From Acidovorax defluvii (lineage in GTDB: Bacteria > Pseudomonadota > Gammaproteobacteria > Burkholderiales > Burkholderiaceae_C): a stretch of DNA of 64,000 bases. Below are positions 37,162-49,093 of this stretch, in pieces. Each line of letters starts with the position of its first letter. Position 1 is the stretch's first letter. The position numbers were made by a program, and so were the translations under genes. Location: NCBI GenBank assembly GCA_003268905.1, contig QLTU01000020.1:16317-80316 (forward strand). Reading direction: 5' to 3'. The notes beneath the pieces are model-generated. The model searched no databases, was not told where the DNA came from, and saw only the letters and a list, made by a program, of their open reading frames with translations.

Positions 37162-37931
37162 CCGTGGCTATGGCGCCTGTGATTCCCCATGCCGTCTCGC
37201 GCCAGCGCACCGAGCGCCTGGCGCGCAGTTCCAAGCCCTTTCTGGCGCGCGGTGGCCCGCGCGGCGAGCGTTGCGCAGGCTGCCGCCTGCTGCCCAGCCA
37301 CTGCCTGTGCGCCTTGCGCCCGGCCGTGCCCACGCGCGCGGGCGTGTGCCTGCTGATGGGCGACGTCGAGGCGCTCAAGCCCAGCAACACCGGCTGGCTG
37401 ATCGCCGACGTGGTGGCCGACACCTTTGCCTTTGGCTGGGCGCGCACCGCCGTGCACCCGGATTTGCTGGCCCTGCTGGCCGACCCGCAGTGGCAGCCGG
37501 TGGTGGTGTTTCCGGGGGACGGCGTGGCGCCCGAGCGGGTGCTGACCGGCCTTGCCTGCAACGCCGGCTCCGCGGCCCCGCACAGCGCCAGTGGCAAGCG
37601 CCCGCTGTTTGTGCTGCTCGACGGCACCTGGCCCGAGGCGCGCCGCATGTTTCGCAAAAGCCCTTATCTGGACCGCCTGCCCGTGCTCACCCTGCAGCCG
37701 GGGCAACGCTCGCGCTACCGCCTGCGCCATGCGCTGCACGATGACCACCTGTGCACCTCCGAGGTGGCCGCCCTGTGCCTGGAACTGACGGGCGAGACCC
37801 GCGCGGCGCAAACCCTGGAGGCTTACCTTGACGTGTTCACGCACCACTATCTGCAGGCCAAAAACCAGCTGCCCGTGGATGAAAACGATGCGCTGCACCA
37901 ACGCCTGCGCGATCTGGGCGCGCAGGCCTGA
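37158..37931 (+). CDS. tapT: tRNA-uridine aminocarboxypropyltransferase (DTW domain)
   Basis: A 257-residue DTW-domain protein. The zinc-binding cluster CAGCRLLPSHCLCAL (about 38-52) and the LDGTWPEARRM motif (D-x-T-W) are clear. Family members such as E. coli TapT (YfiP) add a 3-amino-3-carboxypropyl group from SAM to uridine 47 of tRNA. The start is the ATG at 37158, overlapping the methyltransferase stop; both enzymes use SAM. Confidence 0.88.
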   Translation: MTVAMAPVIPHAVSRQRTERLARSSKPFLARGGPRGERCAGCRLLPSHCLCALRPAVPTRAGVCLLMGDVEALKPSNTGWLIADVVADTFAFGWARTAVHPDLLALLADPQWQPVVVFPGDGVAPERVLTGLACNAGSAAPHSASGKRPLFVLLDGTWPEARRMFRKSPYLDRLPVLTLQPGQRSRYRLRHALHDDHLCTSEVAALCLELTGETRAAQTLEAYLDVFTHHYLQAKNQLPVDENDALHQRLRDLGAQA

Positions 37932-38020
37932 GATCGTGAACACGTTCTGAGCCACGTCCCACCCGGCACCAGCACCCGGTGCCGCGCCAGGGGATTGCGC
38001 CCCGGGCGCAAAATGCCCCC

Positions 38021-38899
38021 ATGAAAGCACCCCCCCGCCTGCAGTCCCTCATTGAGGAAGGCCTGATCGACACCGTGGTCCGCCAGCTCATGAGTGGCAA
38101 GGAAGCCATGGTTTTTGTGGTGCGCTGTGGCGACGAAACGCGCTGCGCCAAGATCTACAAAGAGGCCAACAACCGCAGCTTCCGCCAGGCCGTTGATTAC
38201 ACCGAAAACCGCAAGGTCAAAAACTCGCGCTCGGCCCGCGCCATGGCCAAGGGCAGCAAGTTTGGCCGCCAAGAACAAGAAGCCGCCTGGCAAAGCGCCG
38301 AGGTCGATGCGCTATACCGCCTGGCCGCCGCCGGCGTGCGCGTGCCGCAGCCCTATAACTTTCACGACGGCGTGCTGCTGATGGAGCTGGTGACCGATGC
38401 CCACGGTGACGCCGCCCCGCGCCTGAACGATGTGAGCTTTACGCCCGAAGACGCCCGCACACACCATGCCACCCTGGTGGCCGAGGTGGTGCGCATGCTG
38501 TGTGCGGGTGTGGTGCACGGCGATCTGTCGGAGTTCAACATCCTGCTGGCGCACCTGCCGGGCGCTGACGGCGAAGAGGGCCACGATGGCCCCGTCATCA
38601 TCGACCTGCCCCAGGCGGTGGACGCCGCAGGCAACAACCACGCCCAGCGCATGTTGCTGCGCGACGTGGCCAATCTGCGCGATTTTTTCGGCCAGTTCGC
38701 GCCCGAGCTGCGCACCACGCAATACGGCCCCGAAATCTGGAGCCTGTACCAAAGCGGCCTTCTGAGCAACGAAACCCCTTTGACCGGCCGCTACGCGCCA
38801 GACCATGTCGACGTGGACATGCAGGCCGTGCTGCGCGAGATTGACGATGCCCGCGACGAAGACGCGGCGCGCAGGCTTCGCATGGCCACGGCGGCCTGA
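38021..38899 (+). CDS. RIO1-family protein kinase
   Basis: A 292-residue RIO-type kinase. Recognisable elements are the nucleotide-binding Lys in CAKIYKEANNRSFR, the catalytic loop VVHGDLSEFNILL and the metal-binding IIDLPQAVD that replaces DFG in RIO kinases. Bacterial RIO proteins are poorly characterised; targets are unknown. It begins at ATG 38021, 89 bases after tapT, and may be a separate unit. Confidence 0.9.
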   Translation: MKAPPRLQSLIEEGLIDTVVRQLMSGKEAMVFVVRCGDETRCAKIYKEANNRSFRQAVDYTENRKVKNSRSARAMAKGSKFGRQEQEAAWQSAEVDALYRLAAAGVRVPQPYNFHDGVLLMELVTDAHGDAAPRLNDVSFTPEDARTHHATLVAEVVRMLCAGVVHGDLSEFNILLAHLPGADGEEGHDGPVIIDLPQAVDAAGNNHAQRMLLRDVANLRDFFGQFAPELRTTQYGPEIWSLYQSGLLSNETPLTGRYAPDHVDVDMQAVLREIDDARDEDAARRLRMATAA

Positions 38900-38997
38900 G
38901 CGCCAGGGGCGTGCCCGCAGCGCACTTTGTTCTGGCCACGGAGCCATTGCCTTACAGTAGCCGCCCCGCAGCATGCAAACCAACACACCAGCCCACG

Positions 38998-39264
38998 ATG
39001 GCTGCACCCTCTATGACCAAAGACCTGGCCCGACAGAACGAACTCAAACCCATGGCGCTGTGCGAGCCCTGCCAGGGCATCCAGCGCAACTGGCGCAAGG
39101 CGCCCGGCCACGCCGAGCTGGTGCAGCGCGGCAACCGCAAGGAAGACCGTGAACAGGGCCCCGTCACCATCACCCGCTATGTGTGCGACCGCTGCGGCAC
39201 GGCGTGGGAGTATGAGAACGACAAGGACAACCAGAAAGCAGGCTGGTCCGTGGTGGGCCGGTAG
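38998..39264 (+). CDS. Small zinc-ribbon protein
   Basis: An 88-residue protein with two CxxC pairs, ALCEPCQG (near 23) and YVCDRCGTAW (near 64), the pattern of a zinc ribbon. No catalytic motif is visible and I do not recognise a named family. The start could also be the ATG at 39013. Confidence 0.65.
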   Translation: MAAPSMTKDLARQNELKPMALCEPCQGIQRNWRKAPGHAELVQRGNRKEDREQGPVTITRYVCDRCGTAWEYENDKDNQKAGWSVVGR

Positions 39265-39280
39265 TTGCACGGCAACGCGT

Positions 39281-39343
39281 TGCTATCAAGATTGATAGCT
39301 ATCAGCGCTTGATGGATAAGCGCTAGAGGCCATTTTTGCCTTA
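39281..39343 (+). repeat. Comamonad palindromic repeat, copy 5
   Basis: The best-preserved forward copy: GATAGCTATCAGCGCTTGAT, then GGATAAGCGCTAGAGGCCAT and TTTTGCC. It lies in the 307-base gap between the zinc-ribbon and DUF1439 genes. The rest of that gap shows no supported gene. Confidence 0.85.
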
Positions 39344-39571
39344 ACCGTTGGCCGCACAAGCCGATGGACCGTGTCCATCGCCTCGGCAAAGCGCTACGCC
39401 TGCGGCTTTGCGAGCAAGCCGGGTGCATGGTGGGTGAATGGATCAGCCCATCAAATCGCCCATGAATCAACAGCTTGCACCGTTGCGTGAATGGATACAC
39501 CGCCACGGCCCGCAGATGCGGCACCTTTTCACCTGGCCCGTGTCCCACCTCCGTTCAAGGAGATATTCCCC

Positions 39572-40144
39572 ATGCTGCATCGCAGACGATTTCTGACCAC
39601 CACCTCCAGTGGCTTGGCCCTGGGCGCAGTGGCGCTGCTGCTGGGGCGTGGCGCGCTGGCGCAGCCCAGCTACACCGTGCCGTTGGCGCAGTTGCAGGAG
39701 ATGGTGGCGCCCAAGTTTCCGCGCAGCGTGCCCGTGCAGGGCTTGTTTGACCTGACCCTGCAGGTGCCGCTGCTGCGCCTGCTGCCCGAGGTGAATCGCC
39801 TGGGCGCAACCATGGCGGTGGATGCCGCAGGCCCGGCCCTGCGGCGCAGCCATGCAGGCCTGTTCGACGTGGAATTTGCGCTGCGCTACGAGGCCAGCGA
39901 CCGCACCCTGCGCGCCCACCAGATCCGGCTGGGGCGGCTGGATTTTCCGACCCTCAAGCCCGCTGTTGCGCAGCTCCTCAATGTCTACGCCCCCGTGCTG
40001 GCCGAGCAATCGCTGCGCGAAGTCACCCTGCACCAGCTGCGCCCGCAGGACACGGCCATGTTCGACGGCCTGGGCCTGCAGCCGGGGCCGATCACGGTGA
40101 CGGCGAAGGGGCTGACGGTGGCTTTTGTGGGCAAGCCGCCTTGA
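39572..40144 (+). CDS. DUF1439 family exported protein
   Basis: A 190-residue protein with an N-terminal signal (RRRFL start, hydrophobic core, GALAQPSY cleavage region) and a body matching DUF1439, a periplasmic lipid-binding-like beta fold (YceB-type). AAGGAGA lies just upstream of the ATG at 39572. There is no lipobox, unlike E. coli YceB. Function unknown. Confidence 0.75.
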   Translation: MLHRRRFLTTTSSGLALGAVALLLGRGALAQPSYTVPLAQLQEMVAPKFPRSVPVQGLFDLTLQVPLLRLLPEVNRLGATMAVDAAGPALRRSHAGLFDVEFALRYEASDRTLRAHQIRLGRLDFPTLKPAVAQLLNVYAPVLAEQSLREVTLHQLRPQDTAMFDGLGLQPGPITVTAKGLTVAFVGKPP

Positions 40145-40150
40145 GGTGGA

Positions 40151-40217
40151 TTTTTAATCAAAAACAATAGCTGTATGCGCTTGCTGCATAAGCGCTTGAG
40201 GCTGTTTTGGCTTAAAT
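40151..40217 (+). repeat. Comamonad palindromic repeat, copy 6
   Basis: Forward copy (ACAATAGCTGTATGCGCTTG, then CTGCATAAGCGCTTGAGGCT) just after the DUF1439 gene, in the gap before the pirin gene. Confidence 0.75.
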
Positions 40218-40391
40218 TTTGCCGCCAGGGCTGTGCGTGAGATGGCGGGCGTTGTCACAGGGCCATGCGCCACTGTCCTGCGCCTTGCACTGCACTGTTC
40301 CACGCAGCGACCTTTTGTGCGGCGTCGCAGGCCTTATCTTTGACAGACGCGCTGCCCGATCGCGGATGGCGTAAATCCAAGGAGCCCCCCC

Positions 40392-41465
40392 ATGCCGTCC
40401 ACCCCCGTGTCTTTGTCTGCCGCCCAGCCCATCGTGCAAGCCCAGGCGCTGGGCCCGCTGTGGCCCACGATGGACCCGTTTTTGTTCTGCGCCCACCACG
40501 ACGATGCCTACCCCGCAGGCAACACGGCGTTCGGACCGGCCGTGCCCATCGATGATCGCCAGATCGGCAGCGACTTCAGCCGCAAAGACGGCTGGAGCAT
40601 GTACCACGGCGACACCGTGCCGGGCTTTCCGGGCCACCCGCACCGCGGCTTTGAAACCGTGACGCTGGTGCGCAAGGGGCTCATCGACCATTCGGATTCG
40701 CTGGGCGCGGCCGCGCGCTTTGGTGGCGGTGATGTGCAGTGGGTCACCGCCGGCAAGGGCATCGTGCACTCCGAGATGTTCCCGCTGCTCAACGCCACCG
40801 AGCCCAATCCGCTCGAACTCTTTCAGATCTGGTTGAACCTGCCTGCCAAGAGCAAGATGGTGGAGCCCCACTTCACCATGCTCTGGAACGAGCGCATTCC
40901 GCGCCTGGTGCGGCATGACGCGGCAGGCCGCACCACCACGGTGACCGTGGTGGCCGGTGCCTTGCCGGGCGCCGCTGCACCGCTGGCGCCGCCCCCCGAA
41001 TCGTGGGCTTCGCAGCCTGAGGGCGATGTGGCCATCTGGACCTTGCACATGGAGCCTGGCGCACAGTGGACGCTGCCTGCCGCACAAGGCCAGGGCACAC
41101 GCCGCATGCTGTATTTCTTTGGGGGTGACAGCCTGCGTGTGGGCCCGCAGGACGTGGGACAGCACGCCGCGTTGGAGCTGGTGGCAGGGCAGGACTGGCC
41201 ATTGACCAACACCGGCGCAGCGCCCGTGGAATGCCTGCTGCTGCAAGGCCAGCCCATTGGCGAGCCCGTGGCGCAGTACGGCCCTTTCGTGATGAACACG
41301 CAGGCCGAAATCATGCAGGCCATGAACGACTACCGCCGCACCCAGTTTGGCGGCTGGCCCTGGGCCGAGCAGGACCCGGTGCATGGCACCGAGGCGCGGC
41401 GGTTTGCGCGCTACCCGGGGCAGACGGACGAAGAACGCCCTGCTCAGTCCGTGGCTGCCGGGTAG
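40392..41465 (+). CDS. Pirin family protein
   Basis: A 357-residue two-cupin protein of the pirin family. The N-terminal cupin has the metal-binding GFPGHPHRGFETVTLV and SLGAAARFGGGDVQWVTAG followed by HSE; the C-terminal cupin is less conserved. Bacterial pirins act as quercetinases or as partners of metabolic enzymes; which applies cannot be said. It stands alone. Confidence 0.9.
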   Translation: MPSTPVSLSAAQPIVQAQALGPLWPTMDPFLFCAHHDDAYPAGNTAFGPAVPIDDRQIGSDFSRKDGWSMYHGDTVPGFPGHPHRGFETVTLVRKGLIDHSDSLGAAARFGGGDVQWVTAGKGIVHSEMFPLLNATEPNPLELFQIWLNLPAKSKMVEPHFTMLWNERIPRLVRHDAAGRTTTVTVVAGALPGAAAPLAPPPESWASQPEGDVAIWTLHMEPGAQWTLPAAQGQGTRRMLYFFGGDSLRVGPQDVGQHAALELVAGQDWPLTNTGAAPVECLLLQGQPIGEPVAQYGPFVMNTQAEIMQAMNDYRRTQFGGWPWAEQDPVHGTEARRFARYPGQTDEERPAQSVAAG

Positions 41466-41615
41466 GTCCACCTGCTTTCGGCCCCACAGTCAGCGTGTTT
41501 TGGGGCCCGGGCGGCGCCTCGTGGACAATCCACGCTTTCCATGCACGCGCGGGTGCCGGGGTTGATCCTGCTGCACCGCCGCGCCGCTTCCCCGACCGAA
41601 ACCGCAAACACCACC

Positions 41616-42089
41616 ATGGCCACCATCACCAAAGACACCGCTGTCACCATCACCTACAAAGTCACCACGCCCCAGGGCAAGCCGCTGGACGGCGGCAGCC
41701 TGTCGTACCTGCATGGTGGCTATGAAAACATCTTTCCAAAGGTGGAGGCCGCCCTTGAAGGGCAGGCGGTGGGCTTCAGCACCGCGCTGGACCTGGCCGT
41801 GGAAGACGCCTTTGGCGCCCGCGACGAAAGCCTGGTGCGCACGATCCCCAAAGCCGAGTTCCCGCCCGGCGTGAAGGTCGGTGGCCAGCTGCAGGGTGTG
41901 GGCGCAGACGGCCAGCCGGCCGTGTTCAACGTGGTCAAGATCAAGGGCCCCGAAGTGCACCTGGACGGCAACCACCCGCTGGCAGGCCAGGCGCTGAAAT
42001 TCAGCTGCAAGGTGACCGAAGTGCGCGCCGCCAGCGCCGAAGAAATTGCGCACCGCCATGTGCATGGGGCCCACGGACACCAGCACTGA
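41616..42089 (+). CDS. FKBP-type peptidyl-prolyl isomerase, SlyD-like
   Basis: A 157-residue chaperone and isomerase. The FKBP core with an inserted-flap domain is recognised by SYLHGGYENIFPKVEAALEG and VEDAFGARDESLV; the short His-rich tail (HRHVHGAHGHQH) could bind nickel as in SlyD. The ATG at 41616 starts the conserved MATITKDTAVTITYK. In an otherwise mixed set of small genes. Confidence 0.9.
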   Translation: MATITKDTAVTITYKVTTPQGKPLDGGSLSYLHGGYENIFPKVEAALEGQAVGFSTALDLAVEDAFGARDESLVRTIPKAEFPPGVKVGGQLQGVGADGQPAVFNVVKIKGPEVHLDGNHPLAGQALKFSCKVTEVRAASAEEIAHRHVHGAHGHQH

Positions 42090-42190
42090 CGTGCTGCGGG
42101 CCCCCCTGGGCCCGTCGGTGCACCCGCTGCAGGCCGCTGTAGAAGCGCCGGAGGCCCAAGCGTGCCCACGCCCCGTGCTGCCCCGCCGCC

Positions 42191-42253
42191 TGCACCTGCA
42201 CTTGCACTTGCACTTGCACCTGCACCTGCACCTGCACCTGCACCTGCACTTGC
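42191..42253. repeat. Hexanucleotide tandem repeat (TGCACY)
   Basis: About ten tandem copies of TGCACC or TGCACT between the SlyD-like and glutaredoxin-like genes, about 90 bases before the latter's ATG. The unit is a multiple of three and the array is outside any supported gene, so copy-number changes would alter spacing rather than reading frame. Confidence 0.85.
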
Positions 42254-42340
42254 CCATTGGCGCGCCGGTCGTCACCCACCCGCCCGTCGCCCGCTTTTCC
42301 CCACGCCAGACCACCACCGTCTCGCCACCAGGAGCTTTTC

Positions 42341-42709
42341 ATGCACCGCACCATATTGGAAGAGAACGCCATCCACCCCGCCATTCGGGCGCAAGTGGCA
42401 GCGCTCCACCGCGAGTTGATCGACGAGGTGCAGACCACCGTCCGCGCCCATGCGGTGGTGGTGATCGGCATGTCGGGCAACCCGTTTGTGGGCAAGGCGC
42501 GCAAGGCGCTGGATGCCGCCGGGGTGCCGCATGAATACCGGGAGTTTGGCAGCTACCTCTCGCAATGGCGCCGTCGCAACGCCCTCAAGATGTGGACCGG
42601 CTGGCCCACGTTTCCCATGGTGTTCGTGCGCGGCGTGCTGGTGGGCGGGTGTGACGATGTGCGGGCGCTCATCGCCTCGGGCGAGCTGGCCAAGTTGCTG
42701 GCCACTTGA
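42341..42709 (+). CDS. Glutaredoxin-like protein lacking the active-site cysteine
   Basis: A 122-residue protein with the fold markers of monothiol glutaredoxins, including WTGWPTFPMVFV with the cis-proline TFP and the VGGCDDVRAL glutathione-contact region. Where a CGFS site is expected there is VVVIGMSGNPFVGKARKAL, with no cysteine. It cannot act as a normal thiol reductase. Start at ATG 42341 with AGGAG ten bases upstream. Confidence 0.78.
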   Translation: MHRTILEENAIHPAIRAQVAALHRELIDEVQTTVRAHAVVVIGMSGNPFVGKARKALDAAGVPHEYREFGSYLSQWRRRNALKMWTGWPTFPMVFVRGVLVGGCDDVRALIASGELAKLLAT

Positions 42710-42973
42710 GTCCGCTGGAGCCCCTTTTTTGGCCGCTGGCGTGACCTGGCTACCAGGTAGCGGCGAACGGGGGCGTTTTGCCTGGTGGGCTGGTGCAGCC
42801 TAGCCTCTGCCTGGCTGATCTGTCCGAAGGTCGGGAGCGCAGCATTTCGCCCGATGAACCGTCCGCATTGACGCGTAACCCCGTCGACACGCGAAGGCAC
42901 GAGGTGAAGTGGTGCCTGGGGTTTTTGTGGGGGCTGCGCACCGAATAGCCTGCGGGCTGCTCCAATCGCTCCC

Positions 42974-43649
42974 ATGCAACTTCACGACGACATGACCCTG
43001 CGGGTGACCGCACTGCCTGCCGATGCCCAGTGGGCGCCCTCGCCCCTGGCGGGTGTCGAGCGCCGCATGCTCGACCGATCGGGTGGCGAGGTGGCGCGGG
43101 CCACCAGCATCGTGCGCTATGCACCCGGTGCGCGCTTTGACCGCCATGTTCACGGCGGCGGCGAGGAAATTCTGGTGCTGGAAGGTGTGTTCTCCGACGA
43201 GTCGGGTGACCACCCGGCGGGCACCTACCTGCGCAACCCGCCGGGCAGCGCCCATGCCCCGTTTTCGCGCGAGGGCTGTGTGTTGTTCGTGAAGCTGTGG
43301 CAGTTCACCGCGGGTGACACGGCAGCGCTGCGCCCTGGACACCCGCGCGGGAGAGTGGCGGCAGGGCCTGGTGCCCGGCCTGACCGTACTGCCGCTGCAT
43401 TCGCATGATGGCATTGACACCGCGCTGGTGCGCTGGGCGCCCCACACCCGGTTTCAACCCCACACCCATCCGGGCGGCGAAGAGATTCTGGTGCTGCAAG
43501 GGGTTTTTTCTGACGAATGGGGCCACTACCCGCAGGGCAGCTGGCTGCGCAGCCCGCGCTGGAGCCAGCACGCGCCGTTCACCGAGGCCGAGGGCGCGCT
43601 GATTCTGGTGAAGGCGGGGCACTTGGGCGCGACGTTTCTGGCACCCTGA
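42974..43649 (+). pseudogene. Two-cupin protein (ChrR-type cupin), broken by a one-base frameshift
   Basis: Two consecutive cupin halves with near-identical cores are encoded: first [20 protein letters not shown] and, in another frame, [20 protein letters not shown]. The first frame begins at ATG 42974 and runs past the junction to 43408 in unrelated sequence; the second frame continues the alignment from LDTRAGEW to the stop at 43649. The shift occurs at the CCC run 43333-43335, where removing one C restores a single protein of about 224 residues. Full-length relatives resemble the cupin part of the anti-sigma factor ChrR. Either a real mutation or a sequencing error. Confidence 0.75.
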
Positions 43650-43784
43650 GGTGCGGTAGTGCATTGCCGCCGTGGTGGTGGCAACCTCTTCGCCAGTCCC
43701 CCCCCTCTCGTTGTTGTTGTAGAAGTCTCCGTGGCCGTCGCAACTGTGGTGGCTGGTTTGCTGCGCAGGCTTGGCGGCCGGTGC

Positions 43785-44040
43785 CCCTGCAATCCGCCGC
43801 TGGGGCACGGTGGTCATGGCAGCCACCATCTGGGCGCTGCGCTGGTGCGCGGTTTGGGTCAATGCGCTGATCCGGGCCGCCTCGGGCAGATTGCGCCAGT
43901 AGCGCGTGGGCATCTCTTCTTTTCACCATGTTCGGCTTGGGCCGCGCGGGGGTGAAGAGGTGGCAGTAGTCGGTGAGCCACACAGCGCGGGCCATGTGGT
44001 GCGCCTGCAGGCGGGCGGCGTGCAGCGGGTCGTGGTGCAA
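43785..44040 (-). pseudogene. Remnant of a DUF4130 (UdgX-associated) gene
   Basis: Two adjacent reading frames carry the C-terminal end of a DUF4130/TIGR03915 domain: AVWLTDYCHLFTPARPKPNM, then, after a one-base shift near 43916, EMPTRYWRNLPEAARI and a further helix ending near MTTVPQRRIAG. In intact proteins this domain precedes a uracil-DNA-glycosylase-like UdgX domain. Here a stop lies at 44041-44043, no start or preceding domain part is recognisable, and no UDG domain follows. The 572-base stretch 43650-44221 has no other supported gene. Confidence 0.6.
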
Positions 44041-44221
44041 TCAGCGGCAGTGCGCGCGCCGCGTCGGGCTTGGGCGCTTGAGGTTCAGGGCGGCCTCGGT
44101 GCTTGGCTGCGGCTTGCACGCAATGGCAGGGATGCAGCGCAATTCACTCCCACGAGGTGTGACATCGGCGGGCGCAGTCTGCGCCGCATCGGCGCGCCTT
44201 TCAGACCGGTCCGTTGGCCCG

Positions 44222-45106
44222 CTATGGCGCCGCCGCCTTGTCTCTGCGCAACGCACTGCGCAGCAGCCTCGTCGCCCGGTCCCGTAGCCCCGCAGGCTGG
44301 TCCCGCCGCGCCAGCGGGTTCGCCTTGGCTTGTGCACACGCCGCCAGAAAGTCGTTGAGGATGGCAGTGTCGTCCAGCGTGTCTGAACCGGCCCGGTGGA
44401 ACTCGGGGTGCCACTGCGTGGCCGCGATGTAGCCGCGCCCCGGCGCGGGTTTGAGGCGTATGGCCTCGGGCACGCCGTCGGGCTCGCTCAGCGCCTCCAC
44501 CACAAAGTCGGGCGCCACGCGCTTGATGCCCTGGTGGTGGATGCTGTTCACGCGCGCGCGCGGTGTGTTGGGGTAAAGCTTTGCCAGATGCGAGTCGGCC
44601 ACGATGTGGATATCGTGGAAGTGCTGGTCGTACGTGGTGGCATTGCGGTGCTGCAGTGCACCGGGGTGCTGGGTCTGCAGGTCCTGGTAGAGCGCGCCGC
44701 CAAACGCCACGTTGATGAGTTGCAGGCCCCGGCAGACACCGAAAATGGGTTTGCCCACTTCGGCAAACGCTTTCACCACGGCCAGGTCGTAGAGGTCGCG
44801 CACACGGTCGCCCAACCACTCCTCGCGCAGGGCCTCCTCACCGTAGTTGCCGGGCCACACGTCAGCGCCACCGTGCATGACCACACCGTCCAGCCACTGG
44901 GCATAGTGCGCCAGCGTCACATCGCCGCGCGCGGTCTCGCCCGTGGGGCAGGGCACCATGACCACCATGGCCCCGGCGGACATGATCCAGTGCGCAATGG
45001 ACTGCTCGACATACTGCAGGGTCTTGCCCGTGAACAGCGGGCGCGCGGGGTCGGCGTGCTGGAAGCAGGCTGAAAGACCAATCTTGAGGCGGCGGGAGGC
45101 GGGCAT
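44222..45106 (-). CDS. Gamma-glutamyl-gamma-aminobutyrate hydrolase family (PuuD-like) amidotransferase
   Basis: A 294-residue class I glutamine amidotransferase-like hydrolase. The nucleophile is the Cys of FGVCRGLQLINVAFGG (near 133) and the His-Glu pair lies in ATQWHPEFH. The family member PuuD frees GABA from its glutamylated form in putrescine breakdown; other members act on gamma-glutamyl compounds. No puuABC genes are nearby. ATG 45106 follows a GGAG site; the long upstream in-frame stretch has no family similarity. Confidence 0.82.
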   Translation of the reverse strand: MPASRRLKIGLSACFQHADPARPLFTGKTLQYVEQSIAHWIMSAGAMVVMVPCPTGETARGDVTLAHYAQWLDGVVMHGGADVWPGNYGEEALREEWLGDRVRDLYDLAVVKAFAEVGKPIFGVCRGLQLINVAFGGALYQDLQTQHPGALQHRNATTYDQHFHDIHIVADSHLAKLYPNTPRARVNSIHHQGIKRVAPDFVVEALSEPDGVPEAIRLKPAPGRGYIAATQWHPEFHRAGSDTLDDTAILNDFLAACAQAKANPLARRDQPAGLRDRATRLLRSALRRDKAAAP

Positions 45107-45441
45107 GAAGAAGCTCCGAAGGGGACGCAGGGCGGTTTGCACCAAGTCCCGGTGGGGGAATCGTGCAATTGTCTTTGTAGCACTACAGGCCCGCAACGTC
45201 TGTAGGAAGGCGCCGTGCTTGCCCCGCGCAGTGCCAGTTCGGGCGCGCGGCGGGGCGTTTGTCATGAGATCGCCAGGAGGCATCGGCCGTTTCTCTGGCT
45301 TCGCCATGGCACCTTGATCCCTGTGGGCTGGTGCGCCATTGACTGGCGTCAAGCTTCACAATCCGGATGCGTGCATGATGCCAACATACCGATGGCCGTG
45401 ACTGCGCTGCCATGTCGTTTCAACTTCACAAGGAGTGCCCT
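45107..45441. other. Divergent intergenic region before the HPF-like gene
   Basis: A 335-base region between two divergent genes. It holds a small GTAG-CA-CTAC palindrome near 45180 and a CTTGATC-N14-CGCCATT pair (45313-45340) that loosely resembles a heat-shock promoter for the HPF-like gene. No coding sequence is supported. Confidence 0.3.
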
Positions 45442-45789
45442 ATGCAAGTACAAGTACACACCGATGACCATATCCATGGCGGCGAGTCCCTGGCGCAATG
45501 GATTCAAGACGAGTCGGGCACCCGGCTTGCGCGTTTTCGCGAAAACATCACGCGCCTGGAGGTGTTTCTGACCGATGTGGATGCAGGCAAGTCCGGGGCG
45601 GAAGACAAGCGCTGCCGCATCGAGGCCCGCGTGGCCGGCCGCCAGCCGGTGGCCGTGACGGCCGAGGCCGACAAGATGGCCACTGCGTTCATCAGTGCGG
45701 TGGACAAGCTCACACGCGCACTGGATGCAGACCTGGGCCGGGTGAAAGATCGCCACGGGCGCGACACCATCCGTGACGCACAGGAATAA
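45442..45789 (+). CDS. HPF/RaiA-family ribosome-associated protein
   Basis: A 115-residue basic-acidic protein with the short HPF/RaiA domain pattern (LARFRENITRLEVFLTDVDA and CRIEARVAGRQPVAVTAEA). Members bind the 30S subunit and stabilise or hibernate ribosomes in stationary phase or stress. It lacks the C-terminal dimerisation domain of long HPF. AGGAG lies six bases before the ATG. Confidence 0.75.
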   Translation: MQVQVHTDDHIHGGESLAQWIQDESGTRLARFRENITRLEVFLTDVDAGKSGAEDKRCRIEARVAGRQPVAVTAEADKMATAFISAVDKLTRALDADLGRVKDRHGRDTIRDAQE

Positions 45790-45832
45790 ACCACAGGCCC
45801 CTGCACGCTGAGCCCGGTCTGCCGGGGTCAGG

Positions 45833-45868
45833 CACAAAAAAACGCGCCCTGGGGCGCGTTTTTTTGTG
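45833..45868. terminator. Bidirectional intrinsic terminator
   Basis: A near-perfect inverted repeat with a GC stem (ACGCGCCC/GGGCGCGT) flanked by A7 and T7 runs and a two-base loop, between the convergent HPF-like and gap genes. It can end transcription in both directions. Confidence 0.92.
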
Positions 45869-45881
45869 GGGATCGCCGTGC

Positions 45882-48967
<3,086 letters not shown>

Positions 48968-49093
48968 GGGATGGGCGGCTCCGGGTGGGAGGTTCAGGGG
49001 AAACCCGGCATTTTACCGGTGCGGCCGACAAGGGGGGCTTGCGGGCACCCGCGCACGCCGTCGCGTCGCGGCCAATGCACTACAGTGCTGGCC

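Noticed and set aside
42001..42504. Minus-strand frame with a QVQVQV run
   Set aside because: The run is only the hexanucleotide tandem array read on the other strand; no start site or similarity supports a gene.
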